50,841 bases of DNA from Psychromarinibacter halotolerans (GCF_029168315.1 NZ_JARGYD010000014.1:1-50841), one strand, 5' to 3'. Numbered from the stretch's first letter, positions 25,055 through 33,068 are shown. The notes: generated from the sequence alone by a model not told the origin. Made by a program: numbers and translations.

Positions 25055-26248
25055 TTAAGCTGCGGCCTTGATCGCGTTGCGGTAGACGGCCGTTTCGAAG
25101 TCCACATAGCCCCCGACCGACGCCGGGTCGGCAAAGGGCAGGATCTGCGTGGCCCAGAAGCCGCCAATGCCATTCTTGCGGTCGATCCAGTAGTAGAGAT
25201 TGGCCAGCCCCGCCCACGCCAGCGCGCCTGCGGGGCGGCCGGTCGGGGCGTCTTCCTCGTTCACCATAAAGGTCAGCGCCCAGGATTTCGGCATGCCGGG
25301 GAAGAACTCGGCATAGTTCGACAGGCTAGGGATGACGCCGGGCAAGCCCTTGATCTTCAACTCGCCAAGGCCGTTCTTTTCAGCCATCGCAACGGTTTCA
25401 GGTTTCAGGACGCGGCCGTTTGGGCCATTGCCGTCGTTCAGCCACATGCGGATGAACTTGGCGTAGTCGAGCGCCGTCGAATACAAGCCGTGCCCGCCCA
25501 TGTCGATCTCGGGCGGCTGCGGCAGGGTCCAGTCCACCAGCGGCGAAAGCACCCCTGCGGCATCGCGCTGGTGCATGGTTGCCATACGCGCCCGCATGTC
25601 GGGACGCATCGCAAAGGCGCTGTCGGTCATGCCCAGCCTGTCGAACACGCGGTCTTGCATAGCGACACCCAGACGTTGGCCGAGGATACCTTCGACGACC
25701 TGTCCCGCCCAGTCGATGTTCGATCCATATTCCCAGTCTTCGCCGGGATCGAACAGGATGGGCGTGGTGATCGCCGCGCGCGATGCCGTCACGACCGACG
25801 GCTGCCCGTGGTCGGTGGCCAACCGGTTATAGGTTTCGTTGAAGAAGTCATAGGCAAACCCGGCCGTGTGCAATAGCAACATGCGCGTGGTGATTTCGCG
25901 CTTGGGCGGGCGGAAGGTCGGATTGCCCGACGCGTCGAACCCGGTGATGACCTGGCATTTGGCGATTTCGGGGGCATAGGTGCTGGCCGGCGCGTCAAGG
26001 TCCAGCTTGCCCTCTTCGACCAGTTGCAGGCAGACGGTGCCGGTGATGGCCTTGGTGGTGGAAAAGATGGCGCAGACCGAGTCAGTCGTCATGTCAACCG
26101 ATCCGCCGAGGTGCCGTTTTCCGGCGGCACCTTCATAGATGTTGCCCTTTGCGTCTGTCGCAACGGCAACCACGCCGGGAACGCCGGGTATGCCGGAAAC
26201 CGCCCGCGCCAGAACCGCGTCAGCGGCTGATTTCAGCGATGTGTTCAT
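25055..26248 (-). CDS. Beta-lactamase-family serine hydrolase (class C/esterase VIII type)
   Basis: A 397-residue serine hydrolase. The nucleophile motif S-x-x-K is in VCAIFSTTKAITG (about residue 73), the Y-x-N motif is YGSN (about 174), and MGGHGLYST (about 250) occupies the place of the KTG-like third motif. This pattern fits class C beta-lactamase-like esterases; real beta-lactam hydrolysis cannot be claimed. There is no signal peptide, so it is likely cytoplasmic. I chose the ATG at 26248, six bases after GGGAGG. The divergent-looking AraC gene is upstream on the same strand, and direct repeats between the two suggest control by that regulator. The pair looks like cargo inserted into the backbone. 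Confidence 0.85.
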   Translation of the reverse strand: MNTSLKSAADAVLARAVSGIPGVPGVVAVATDAKGNIYEGAAGKRHLGGSVDMTTDSVCAIFSTTKAITGTVCLQLVEEGKLDLDAPASTYAPEIAKCQVITGFDASGNPTFRPPKREITTRMLLLHTAGFAYDFFNETYNRLATDHGQPSVVTASRAAITTPILFDPGEDWEYGSNIDWAGQVVEGILGQRLGVAMQDRVFDRLGMTDSAFAMRPDMRARMATMHQRDAAGVLSPLVDWTLPQPPEIDMGGHGLYSTALDYAKFIRMWLNDGNGPNGRVLKPETVAMAEKNGLGELKIKGLPGVIPSLSNYAEFFPGMPKSWALTFMVNEEDAPTGRPAGALAWAGLANLYYWIDRKNGIGGFWATQILPFADPASVGGYVDFETAVYRNAIKAAA

Positions 26249-26384
26249 GTTCATCCTCCCAAATGACCACTCAGCCATCATGTTCGCCGCCACGCTTTGG
26301 TCGGCTGCCGAGATGGCAGAGTGCGCTTGCCCGTCCTCCTCGACGGGATGCACCAAAATTAGGAAGGGAACGGCAGCCCGTCTG

Positions 26385-26415
26385 TCTGCCATCGGAAAGC
26401 CCTATCTGCCATCGG
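26385..26415. promoter_or_regulatory. Direct repeats, probable AraC-type operator
   Basis: TCTGCCATCGG occurs at 26385-26395 and again at 26405-26415, exactly 20 bp apart (two helical turns), upstream of the serine hydrolase gene and just after the araC-family gene. Confidence 0.6.
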
Positions 26416-26422
26416 CAGATAT

Positions 26423-27436
26423 TCAGCGACGCAGGGTTTCGGAAGGACGTTCCCCGAACCGCGCCTTGTAGGCTTTGGCGAATTCACCGAGCGAAATGTA
26501 GCCCCAGCGATACGCAACCATCGAGACGGTTTTCCCTGCCTCGGACGAAATTAGGTCGCGCCGCACGCCTTGCAGTCGCTGTTCGCGCAGAAAGTCTGAC
26601 GGTGCATAGTTACGAAATTTGCGAAAGGCCGCCGTCAGGCTGCGAATTGACGTGCCGGCCACTGCGGCGACCTCGCCCATGGTCGGCAGGCTGGCCGCGT
26701 GATCGGTCATGTATTGCTCGGCCAAACGCACAGTCTTCGGTGCCAGGGTCTGGGCCGGATCGTCCAGACCAAGCCCGGCCCTCGCGGCCCATTCGTTCAG
26801 CAGATGGATGCAGATCGTCTGTTCCAAATGCCGCCCGGCCCGGTCATGCGCCAGGCGGTCCGGCGCTTCGGCAAGGCAGGCCACGACATAGTGCATCAGC
26901 GCCAGCCAACTGGAATTCTCGCCGCCGATCCGGCACTTGTGCTGCCAGAGTGCATCGCCGGGCACAAAGCCGAACCAGTCTTTGCAGACCTGTTCCAGCA
27001 CCCGGTGAGGGATCGTCAGGTTCAGTTGCAGGTGGTCGGGATCGAAATCGACGTTGTAGTCGGTGCGGCTGCAATCCACTACGAACGACCCGCCGACCGG
27101 TGTTTCCACCGCGTTGTCGGTATCAACCCAGTGCCGCGCGGTGCCCCCGATCGTCGTAAGCACCACGGCGTTTCCGGCATCCTGCGACCAGTCGCGGATG
27201 TTGACCGGGATGCCATAGGCAAAGCGTGTGACGGTGATCCGGCCGATCATCGCTGAGTGCATCGTGGAAACAGGCCGGTCGAATTTCCCCGTCGGTGAAA
27301 CGTCATAAGGCATGTAGACCTTGCTCGACCAATCCTTGATCTCATCCCAGTCGTCGGAAAACACCTTGTGATCCTGGTGGATCGGGTTTCCCTTGGCGTC
27401 CAGCAGCAAAGCGTTCCTGAGCATACTCTTCCCCAT
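26423..27436 (-). CDS. AraC-family transcriptional regulator
   Basis: A 337-residue activator. The N-terminal 200 residues resemble the AraC_binding_2 ligand domain. The C-terminal DNA-binding domain has two HTHs: TMGEVAAVAGTSIRSLTAAF and VSMVAYRWGYISLGEFAKAY, ending KARFGERPSETLRR. It lies immediately upstream of the serine hydrolase on the same strand with a repeat-containing gap, so it probably activates that gene in response to a small molecule. Confidence 0.92.
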   Translation of the reverse strand: MGKSMLRNALLLDAKGNPIHQDHKVFSDDWDEIKDWSSKVYMPYDVSPTGKFDRPVSTMHSAMIGRITVTRFAYGIPVNIRDWSQDAGNAVVLTTIGGTARHWVDTDNAVETPVGGSFVVDCSRTDYNVDFDPDHLQLNLTIPHRVLEQVCKDWFGFVPGDALWQHKCRIGGENSSWLALMHYVVACLAEAPDRLAHDRAGRHLEQTICIHLLNEWAARAGLGLDDPAQTLAPKTVRLAEQYMTDHAASLPTMGEVAAVAGTSIRSLTAAFRKFRNYAPSDFLREQRLQGVRRDLISSEAGKTVSMVAYRWGYISLGEFAKAYKARFGERPSETLRR

Positions 27437-27654
27437 TTTGCCTCAGACCCAAACCGTCCCCTCAACTTCAATTTTCGTCCAATTGGCTCCGAAAGTCTAT
27501 GATTAGGGACCGCCGATGGGCAGTTGCGACGAAAGCATCAAGTCGCGCACTGTGAAGGTTGACGCTGGACAGCAAGCACAGGAGTTTTCCATTTTGGCCA
27601 TGAAACAAACATATGCTTCCTGTGTCTGAGAGTCCGAGTTTGGCCGGTTTCCCG

Positions 27655-27698
27655 GTGACGGGTTGAGGGCTGGGAGAGTGGCTTCCGGCGCCTGTCAC
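27655..27698 (+). ncRNA. Structured leader, copy B (DUF932 gene)
   Basis: The outer stem GTGACGGG (27655-27662) pairs with CCTGTCAC (27691-27698). The inner hairpin is GGGAG-AGTGG-CTTCC (27672-27686), then GGCG. The ribosome site GGGAG begins at the next base, 12 bp before the ATG at 27711. The rest of the gap from 27437 shows no gene. Confidence 0.65.
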
Positions 27699-27710
27699 GG
27701 GAGATAGCCG

Positions 27711-28910
27711 ATGGGCGTTGTGGAAGTTCTGGATCCGGTTCAGCCGGCGCGGGCTGGTGGCTGGAAGGTGGATGTGAGCCGGGGTGAGCGGAACGGGCGA
27801 GTGTCGTCCGAATGGTTCAACCGGCCGGATGACGAGCGGTATCTGTCGCTCGATGACCTCTGGGCCAATGTGAAGGGTCGGTCCGAGCGCAGCCGCAGTC
27901 GCGTGGTGCAGACTGCGGACATCCGCGTCGAGGCGGCGCGCGACAACCCCGAGCGGTTGCACCTGATGCTGCCGAAAGCGCACGAGCCGGTCGCGCCCAC
28001 GCACTGGGCTTTCGGCCAGCTTGCCAGCATCGTCGGCGCACCGGCCTCCTACCTGCGGCAGCTGCCCGCGCCGCTGGCGGGGATCAACCTGCAATACGGC
28101 CTGACCAACCACCGCGCCGAGCAGGTGAAGACCTTCGAGACCGAAGACGGTCGCATCGAACTGCGCGCGGTCACCGGGCCGGACTACGGCCGCATCCATG
28201 ACTACGAGCTGGTCGAGGCCGTGCAGCGCATCGCGGGGAACGGCACCGGCGACACGCGCTGGAAGGTGCCGGGCGTGCTCGACTGGTCAACCGGGGTCTA
28301 CAACCCCGATGTCGAGATCAGCCGCGACACGACCACGCTCTATGCCTCGGACCGCGATGTCCTCCTGTTCCTGGTCGACGATCACAACCCGATCGAGGCG
28401 GGAAAGCTGCCGGATGGCTCCCCCGATCTCTACTTCCGGGGCTTCTACTGCTGGAACTCCGAGGTCGGGGCCAAGACCCTCGGCATGGCGAGCTTCTACC
28501 TGCGGGCCGTCTGCCAGAACCGCAACCTTTGGGGCGTCGAGGATTTTCAGGAGATCAAGATCCGCCACTCGAAATACGCGGCTTCGCGCTTCGCCCATGA
28601 GGCGGCCCCGGCGCTGACGCGGTTTGCCAATTCCTCGCCGCAGGGGTTCGTAAACGGCATCAAGGCCGCGCGGCAGCAGATCGTCGCGCGGACGGACGAG
28701 GACCGGGATGACTTCCTGCGCAAGCGGGGCTTCTCGAAAGCCGAGTCCGGCAAGATCATCGAGAAGGTGCTGATGGAAGAGGGCCGCCCGCCCGAGAGCA
28801 TCTTCGACTTCGTGCAGGGCATCACGCGGCTTGCCCGCGACAAGACCCAGCAGGATGCCCGCCTCGACATGGAAGGGCGCGCGAAGAAGCTTCTCGACCG
28901 GGTCGGCTGA
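27711..28910 (+). CDS. DUF932 domain protein
   Basis: A 399-residue member of the DUF932 family, found on many plasmids and phages and of unknown biochemical role. Landmarks are SRSRVVQTADIRVEAARDNP, the conserved LQYGLTNHRAEQVKTFETED and VTGPDYGRIHDYELVEAVQR in the middle, and NPIEAGKLPDGSPDLYFRGF then YCWNSEVGAKTLGMASFYLR and VCQNRNLWG. It starts right after structured leader B. It belongs to the same rightward block as RadC and strawberry notch, which together suggests DNA metabolism or protection during plasmid transfer. Confidence 0.9.
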   Translation: MGVVEVLDPVQPARAGGWKVDVSRGERNGRVSSEWFNRPDDERYLSLDDLWANVKGRSERSRSRVVQTADIRVEAARDNPERLHLMLPKAHEPVAPTHWAFGQLASIVGAPASYLRQLPAPLAGINLQYGLTNHRAEQVKTFETEDGRIELRAVTGPDYGRIHDYELVEAVQRIAGNGTGDTRWKVPGVLDWSTGVYNPDVEISRDTTTLYASDRDVLLFLVDDHNPIEAGKLPDGSPDLYFRGFYCWNSEVGAKTLGMASFYLRAVCQNRNLWGVEDFQEIKIRHSKYAASRFAHEAAPALTRFANSSPQGFVNGIKAARQQIVARTDEDRDDFLRKRGFSKAESGKIIEKVLMEEGRPPESIFDFVQGITRLARDKTQQDARLDMEGRAKKLLDRVG

Positions 28911-29035
28911 CGCCGGGCTCGACATCGCGACCGCCCTCGCGCGCGGCGGTCGCGCTTTCCCCTTCCACATGCATGCCACTGGCCCCGTCCCGAGAGGGCA
29001 GGGGGCTTCGGCCTGCGCATTTCAGCGAGACCCCC

Positions 29036-29476
29036 ATGACCCCCCAGGAAGAAACCATCGTCCTCGACGCCCGTGACATCCTCGGCCGCTACCTCAGTCA
29101 GAACCCGGTGATTGGCAGTTGGCAGGCGCTGATGGACTATTGTGCGCTCACCGTCCGCGGTCCCATCGAGCGCTTCCACGTGCTCTACCTCGACCGAAAG
29201 AACCGCATCATCTCCGATGAGCTTCTTTCGACCGGCACAGTCGACCATGTCCCGGTCTATCCGCGCGAGGTGATCAAGCGGGCGCTGATGCTGAACGCCA
29301 GCGCGCTGATCCTGATCCACAACCACCCGTCCGGCGATCCGACGCCTTCGGAGGCCGATCTCAGCATGACCAAGGAGATCCAGAAGGGCTGCAAGTACCT
29401 CGGGCTGACGCTGCACGACCACATCATCGTCGGCGCCGGGACGGAGCTGAGCCTGCGGGGGCTCGGCAAGCTCTGA
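29036..29476 (+). CDS. radC: RadC-family JAB/MPN protein
   Basis: A 146-residue RadC-like protein consisting essentially of the JAB (MPN+) domain without the N-terminal helix-hairpin-helix of chromosomal RadC. The metal-binding JAMM motif is intact: an upstream Glu, then LIHNHPSGDPTPSEADLSMT. RadC proteins were once thought to repair DNA. The biochemical role is still uncertain, but plasmid copies usually sit with anti-restriction and transfer genes. The ATG at 29036 is reached through a GC-rich leader with a hairpin at 28983-29004. Confidence 0.92.
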   Translation: MTPQEETIVLDARDILGRYLSQNPVIGSWQALMDYCALTVRGPIERFHVLYLDRKNRIISDELLSTGTVDHVPVYPREVIKRALMLNASALILIHNHPSGDPTPSEADLSMTKEIQKGCKYLGLTLHDHIIVGAGTELSLRGLGKL

Positions 29477-29536
29477 CGGCCTCTGCAGACCTGCCGCCGC
29501 CGCTACTCCGAGGAAGAGAGCGGCGGTTCGGCCATT

Positions 29537-29573
29537 GACGGATGAGGCAGGGAGAGAGGCTTCCCGCGCCGTC
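29537..29573 (+). ncRNA. Structured leader, copy C (172-aa gene)
   Basis: The outer stem GACGG (29537-29541) pairs with CCGTC (29569-29573). The inner hairpin is GGGAG-AGAGG-CTTCC (29550-29564). The ribosome site GGAG follows at the next base, 12 bp before the ATG at 29586. Same architecture as copies A and B. Confidence 0.6.
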
Positions 29574-29585
29574 GGAGATACTCCC

Positions 29586-30104
29586 ATGTTCGACTTGCCC
29601 TTGCCGATCCACGCGACCCTCGACGCGCGTGGCATCCCGCCGCATTTTCCGAGTGGCGACACCGACTCCAATCATCCCTTCGCCCTGACCCTGTCGCGCC
29701 GCGCGCCGGCCGATCTGATGTCGGGCCGCGCCGCGCCCCTAGTGCTAGCCCGCTTCGCGACGCTGGCCGAGGCCATGCAGGGCGCGATCGACCATTCCGA
29801 GGGGATCACCCCGTATGCCGCGCCCCAGCTCCTGGCAATCCTCGACCGCGACGAGCGCCTTGTTCTGGCCGGGGCCGCCAGCGACCACGCCGTCGCCTGG
29901 TGCCACCCGGTGACAAGCGCGGTCGAGGCAAGGGGCGTGGTGACCGAGGCAAGCCAGCTGCGCGCGCAAGCGGGCCGCGCGGCAACCTGGGGTGAGCCCG
30001 ATCTCGCGCAGCGGCTGCGCCACCGCGCCGATCTTCTCGATGCGCGGCTCGTCGACCCGCTCTGGCGCGCCTTCGCCGCCCGGGCGCTACAAGTCGCCGC
30101 GTGA
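29586..30104 (+). CDS. Hypothetical plasmid-backbone protein (172 aa)
   Basis: A 172-residue soluble protein, GC-rich in third positions, so certainly coding. It starts MFDLPLPIHATLDARGIPPH. No domain is recognised. The middle (TPYAAPQLLAILDRDERLVL followed by AGAASDHAVAWCHP) may be a small alpha/beta fold; the C-terminus is a helix (LAQRLRHRADLLDARLVDPL). The start follows leader C, and the gene lies between radC and the DUF6878 gene in the backbone block. Confidence 0.7.
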   Translation: MFDLPLPIHATLDARGIPPHFPSGDTDSNHPFALTLSRRAPADLMSGRAAPLVLARFATLAEAMQGAIDHSEGITPYAAPQLLAILDRDERLVLAGAASDHAVAWCHPVTSAVEARGVVTEASQLRAQAGRAATWGEPDLAQRLRHRADLLDARLVDPLWRAFAARALQVAA

Positions 30105-30137
30105 GACCCGAGAGGCGGAGGCGGGCAGGGGGGATTT

Positions 30138-30179
30138 GGAGCTCGTCCGGGGGAGAGAGAGATCGCCCGGCTAGGCTCC
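30138..30179 (+). promoter_or_regulatory. Leader hairpin D (DUF6878 gene)
   Basis: GGAGC (30138-30142) pairs with GCTCC (30175-30179) and CCGGG (30147-30151) with CCCGG (30166-30170), across a 4x4 internal loop. The apical loop contains GAGAGAGAG. It lies 29 bp before the ATG at 30208. Confidence 0.45.
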
Positions 30180-30207
30180 GATCCCTTCCCTCTACCGGAG
30201 ACACCCG

Positions 30208-30699
30208 ATGACCCTGAGTGAACCCACCCTCGCGCCCCCGATGGCGCCCTCGACCGTCGACATGGCGCACATCTTCGCGGCCCATGCCGAGCGTGCCGCT
30301 CGGATCGAAGCGCTGCGCCCCGGCAACAAGGATCGCCTCTTCGACGGCCTCACGGCCGCCGGCATCACCCATGTCACCGTGACCTTCGACGGTGCTGGGG
30401 ACAGCGGCCAGATCGAAAGCATCGGCGCATGGTCCGGTGAAACCGCCGTCGATTTCCCCGCCACCGAAATCGACTACGCCGCGCTCACCTGGGACGACCC
30501 CGAGGTCGAGATGCGGCAGCTCTCGCTGGAAGATGTCGTCGAGCAGCTGGCCTATGACTTCCTCTCCGACACCCATGGCGGCTGGGAGAACAACGACGGC
30601 GCCTGGGGCGAATTCTGCTTCGACGCCGCGGCCCGCTGCATCCATCTCGAGTTCAACGAGCGGTACACCTCGTCCGAACTTTACACGCACGATTTCTGA
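30208..30699 (+). CDS. DUF6878 family protein
   Basis: A 163-residue acidic protein matching the plasmid family DUF6878: a helical N-terminus (IFAAHAERAARIEALRPGNK), the core GITHVTVTFDGAGDSGQIES, and the ending FLSDTHGGWENNDGAWGEFC followed by FNERYTSSELYTHDF. The function is unknown. It is nearly always found with DUF6915, RadC and strawberry notch genes on Rhodobacterales and related plasmids. GGAG lies upstream of the ATG. Confidence 0.8.
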   Translation: MTLSEPTLAPPMAPSTVDMAHIFAAHAERAARIEALRPGNKDRLFDGLTAAGITHVTVTFDGAGDSGQIESIGAWSGETAVDFPATEIDYAALTWDDPEVEMRQLSLEDVVEQLAYDFLSDTHGGWENNDGAWGEFCFDAAARCIHLEFNERYTSSELYTHDF

Positions 30700-30709
30700 G
30701 GGGGCGGCG

Positions 30710-31087
30710 ATGGCACATCCGTATCACCACGCCCTGTCCTCGGTGAAGAAATGGGGCGGCTCGGTCGAAGATTTCATGGCGGTACATGCCTGGTTCGACC
30801 AGAGCAAGGAGATCACTGCAGATTTTCGGCACCGGGCCTTGCGCCACCATGCCGAGGGCATCTTCATGGCCGAGAGGATTTTCGGCCCGACCCTCACGCT
30901 CTCGACCGGACGTGTCATCCCGACCCGCTGGGTCGGCGAACAGCATGTGAAGGAAGATCTCGGCTTCATCCCGAGTTTCGCCGACTGGGTGAAGGCCATC
31001 CGGCCCGAGCCCTGGATGGGCCGGACCACGCGGATCGAGGCGCTGGTCGATCCAGATCTTGCTTCGGCCGTGGTCGAGGTCACCTGA
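30710..31087 (+). CDS. DUF6915 family protein
   Basis: A 125-residue protein starting MAHPYHHALSSVKKWGGSVE and continuing DFMAVHAWFDQSKEITADFR, with HRALRHHAEGIFMAERIFGP in the middle. This histidine-rich helical pattern matches DUF6915. The role is unknown, though conserved histidines hint at metal binding. The ATG at 30710, with GGGGGCGG just upstream, lies 10 bp after the DUF6878 stop, so the two are co-transcribed. Confidence 0.8.
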   Translation: MAHPYHHALSSVKKWGGSVEDFMAVHAWFDQSKEITADFRHRALRHHAEGIFMAERIFGPTLTLSTGRVIPTRWVGEQHVKEDLGFIPSFADWVKAIRPEPWMGRTTRIEALVDPDLASAVVEVT

Positions 31088-31088
31088 C

Positions 31089-31286
31089 ATGACCGATCCG
31101 GCCTATCAGCGCCTCGGCCTGCCCGTGACGGCGTCGCCCTTCACTGTCTTGCGCGCGGCGGTCCGGGCGCTCCACCCCGACACGCGCGCCGTGCGCGGCT
31201 TCCGGGCCGCACGCAAGCGCTTCTACCAGCAGATGCTCTGCGCGCATGCCGCGCGACAGGCGGCGGGCGACGAGCCATCCGGCTGA
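31089..31286 (+). CDS. Short J-domain-like protein (65 aa)
   Basis: A 65-residue basic protein starting one base after the previous stop codon. AYQRLGLPVTASPFTVLRAA followed by VRALHPDTRA resembles helices I-II of a DnaJ J-domain, including the HPD tripeptide that triggers DnaK ATPase. FRAARKRFYQQMLCAHAARQ could be helix III. It ends there, so it would be a free J-domain. Possible recruitment of DnaK to plasmid proteins is an inference. Confidence 0.6.
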   Translation: MTDPAYQRLGLPVTASPFTVLRAAVRALHPDTRAVRGFRAARKRFYQQMLCAHAARQAAGDEPSG

Positions 31287-31318
31287 TTGCCCCATCCAGC
31301 CACTCATCCCAATCCAGC

Positions 31319-31338
31319 ACCCGGCCTCTTGGCCGGGT
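31319..31338 (+). terminator. Hairpin between backbone genes
   Basis: ACCCGGCC (31319-31326) and GGCCGGGT (31331-31338), loop TCTT, followed by CTTCCCC. It is a partial terminator or an RNA-stability element just before the gene at 31361. Confidence 0.5.
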
Positions 31339-31360
31339 CTTCCCCATTCAGGAGGTCCCC

Positions 31361-31780
31361 ATGGCGGATTACTTTACCCATTTCTCGTGCCTGCTCGACG
31401 TCGGCACCCCCGACAAGGCTGCCCGCGCGCTCGCGCTGTTCCAGAGCTTGCGCGCTGCGGATCAGGACGCCGATGACCCGGAGGTCGCAGGCTTCGACCT
31501 CGTGCACCAGGACGCGCCCGAGAGCAGCACTCTCTGGATCCATGACGACGACCACGGCGATGTCGAGGCCGTCATCCGCTTCGTCCTGCGCCTTGCGGAA
31601 GAGCTCGACCTCACCGGCCTCTGGGGCTTCCAGCACGCCCTGACCTGCTCCCGACCGCGCCTCGATGCCTTCGGTGGAGGCGCGCATGTCATCGATCTCG
31701 GCTCACGCAAATCCATCGGCTGGACCAGCAGCCAGGTATGGTTGGCCGCCGCGCTGAACGGGGAGGACGCACATGCCTGA
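31361..31780 (+). CDS. Hypothetical plasmid-backbone protein (139 aa)
   Basis: A 139-residue protein (MADYFTHFSCLLDVGTPDKA at the start) with the acidic stretch TLWIHDDDHGDVEAVIRFVL in the middle and GLWGFQHALTCSRPRLDAFG later. It looks like a compact alpha/beta domain. I cannot name the family, but it occurs in the same cluster on related plasmids. AGGAGG precedes the ATG. Its end overlaps the next gene by 8 bp, implying a shared message. Confidence 0.7.
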   Translation: MADYFTHFSCLLDVGTPDKAARALALFQSLRAADQDADDPEVAGFDLVHQDAPESSTLWIHDDDHGDVEAVIRFVLRLAEELDLTGLWGFQHALTCSRPRLDAFGGGAHVIDLGSRKSIGWTSSQVWLAAALNGEDAHA

Positions 31781-32417
31781 GATCATCTGCACCACGGTCT
31801 ACCAGTTCCCCGAACTCTCGGATGCGGCCAAGGAAAAGGCGCGCAGCTGGTATCGCGAGCTCGGCCCACACGACGACTGGTGGGACGCGGTCTATGAGGA
31901 TTTCGAGCGGGTCTGCGAAATCCTCGGCATCCGCCTGAAGAGCACGCCCGTCCGCCTGATGGGCGGTGGGACGCGGGCCAAGCCCTGCATCTGGTTTTCA
32001 GGGTTCTGGAGCCAGGGTGACGGGGCGTGCTTCGAAGGCTACTGGTCCCACGCCAAGGGTGTGGCAGCGCGCATCCGGGACTATGCGCCCACGGACGCGA
32101 CGCTGCATGGCATCGCCGAGCGGTTGCAGGCCATCCAGCGGCGCAACTTCTACCAGCTCGCCGCCGAGGTCAACCACCGCGGGCGCTACTACCATGAATA
32201 CACGATGTCCGTTGACGTCACGCGCGACAGTCCGACCTGGCAGCCGCCCACCGAGGACGCCGAGGAGACCGTGATCGAGGCGCTCCGCGATCTGGCCCGC
32301 TGGCTCTACCGCCAGCTTGAGGCTGAATACGACCACCTCACCTCGGATGAGGCCATCGAGGAGGGGATCATCGTGAACGAGTACACCTTCACGGAAGCCG
32401 GGCGTCGCTTCGGGTGA
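31773..32417 (+). CDS. Hypothetical protein (214 aa), sometimes labelled antitoxin-like
   Basis: A 214-residue protein beginning MPEIICTTVYQFPELSDAAK with EKARSWYRELGPHDDWWDAV. It contains PCIWFSGFWSQGDGACFEGY and, near the end, EEGIIVNEYTFTEAGRRFG. Homologues in phages and plasmids carry labels such as antitoxin of a stability system, but I see no toxin partner and no evidence for that. It overlaps the preceding gene by 8 bp. Confidence 0.7.
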   Translation: MPEIICTTVYQFPELSDAAKEKARSWYRELGPHDDWWDAVYEDFERVCEILGIRLKSTPVRLMGGGTRAKPCIWFSGFWSQGDGACFEGYWSHAKGVAARIRDYAPTDATLHGIAERLQAIQRRNFYQLAAEVNHRGRYYHEYTMSVDVTRDSPTWQPPTEDAEETVIEALRDLARWLYRQLEAEYDHLTSDEAIEEGIIVNEYTFTEAGRRFG

Positions 32418-32427
32418 GAGCGCACGG

Positions 32428-32463
32428 TTGAAAACTGTCAGAAAACCGCGTATTTTTCTGACA
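32428..32463 (+). promoter_or_regulatory. Promoter and operator of the AbiE-type operon
   Basis: -35 TTGAAA (32428-32433), 17-bp spacer, -10 TATTTT (32451-32456). The inverted repeat TGTCAGAAAA (32436-32445) and TTTTCTGACA (32454-32463) spans the -10 box, ideally placed for repression by the antitoxin, as AbiEi is known to do. Confidence 0.75.
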
Positions 32464-32474
32464 AAGGAGCGATC

Positions 32475-33068
32475 ATGGAGCGCATTGCCGAGAGCATTAT
32501 GAATGTCGCGACGACGTTGCCGGAGGGGGTGCCCTTGGCAGCGAAGGGGCTCTTGCACCTTGGCTCGCGCGCGGCGGTCGATCAGACACTGTCGCGTCTG
32601 GCCGCGCGCGGCGAGTTGATCCGTGCGGGACGCGGCATCTACCTGCGCCCCGTCCAGACACGCTTTGGCCCGCGCAGTCCGTCCGCTGAACAGGCGATTG
32701 AAGCGCTCGCAGTGCAGCGGGGCGAGACGATTGTGCCGAGCGGTGCTGCCGCGGCAAACGCTTTGGGCCTGACCACGCAGGTGCCGGTCAAGTCGGTTTA
32801 CCTCACCTCGGGGCGAAGCCGCGTGCTGAACCTTGGCCGGCAAGCGGTCGAACTGCGTCATGCGCCGCGTTGGCAGTTGGCCCTTGGGAGCAAGACATCC
32901 GGCCAGGTTGTCCGCGCTCTGGCATGGCTTGGGCCAGATGAGGCTCCCAAGGCTCTGCAAATCCTGCGATCCAAGCTCACGGAGACGGCAAAGACCGAAC
33001 TCGTGTCCGCCGCGCCGCAGTTTCCGACTTGGCTGGCACGATTAGTCGGAGAGATGGTCCATGGCTGA
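32475..33068 (+). CDS. AbiEi-like antitoxin (DUF6088)
   Basis: A 197-residue protein with an N-terminal winged helix (VPLAAKGLLHLGSRAAVDQT, LSRLAARGELIRAGRGIYLR) and a C-terminal domain with IVPSGAAAANALGLTTQVPV and VYLTSGRSRVLNLG. This is the usual AbiEi/DUF6088 layout. It should repress its own promoter through the inverted repeat upstream and counter the toxin encoded next, with which it overlaps by 8 bp. Confidence 0.9.
   Translation: MERIAESIMNVATTLPEGVPLAAKGLLHLGSRAAVDQTLSRLAARGELIRAGRGIYLRPVQTRFGPRSPSAEQAIEALAVQRGETIVPSGAAAANALGLTTQVPVKSVYLTSGRSRVLNLGRQAVELRHAPRWQLALGSKTSGQVVRALAWLGPDEAPKALQILRSKLTETAKTELVSAAPQFPTWLARLVGEMVHG

Noticed and set aside
30183..30190. CCCTTCCC (a GGGAAGGG copy of opposite polarity) in the plus-oriented half
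   Set aside because: Not an exact GGGCAGGG. Other N variants are few (9992, 18823, 30183), and this single exception does not alter the pattern, but it is noted for fairness.
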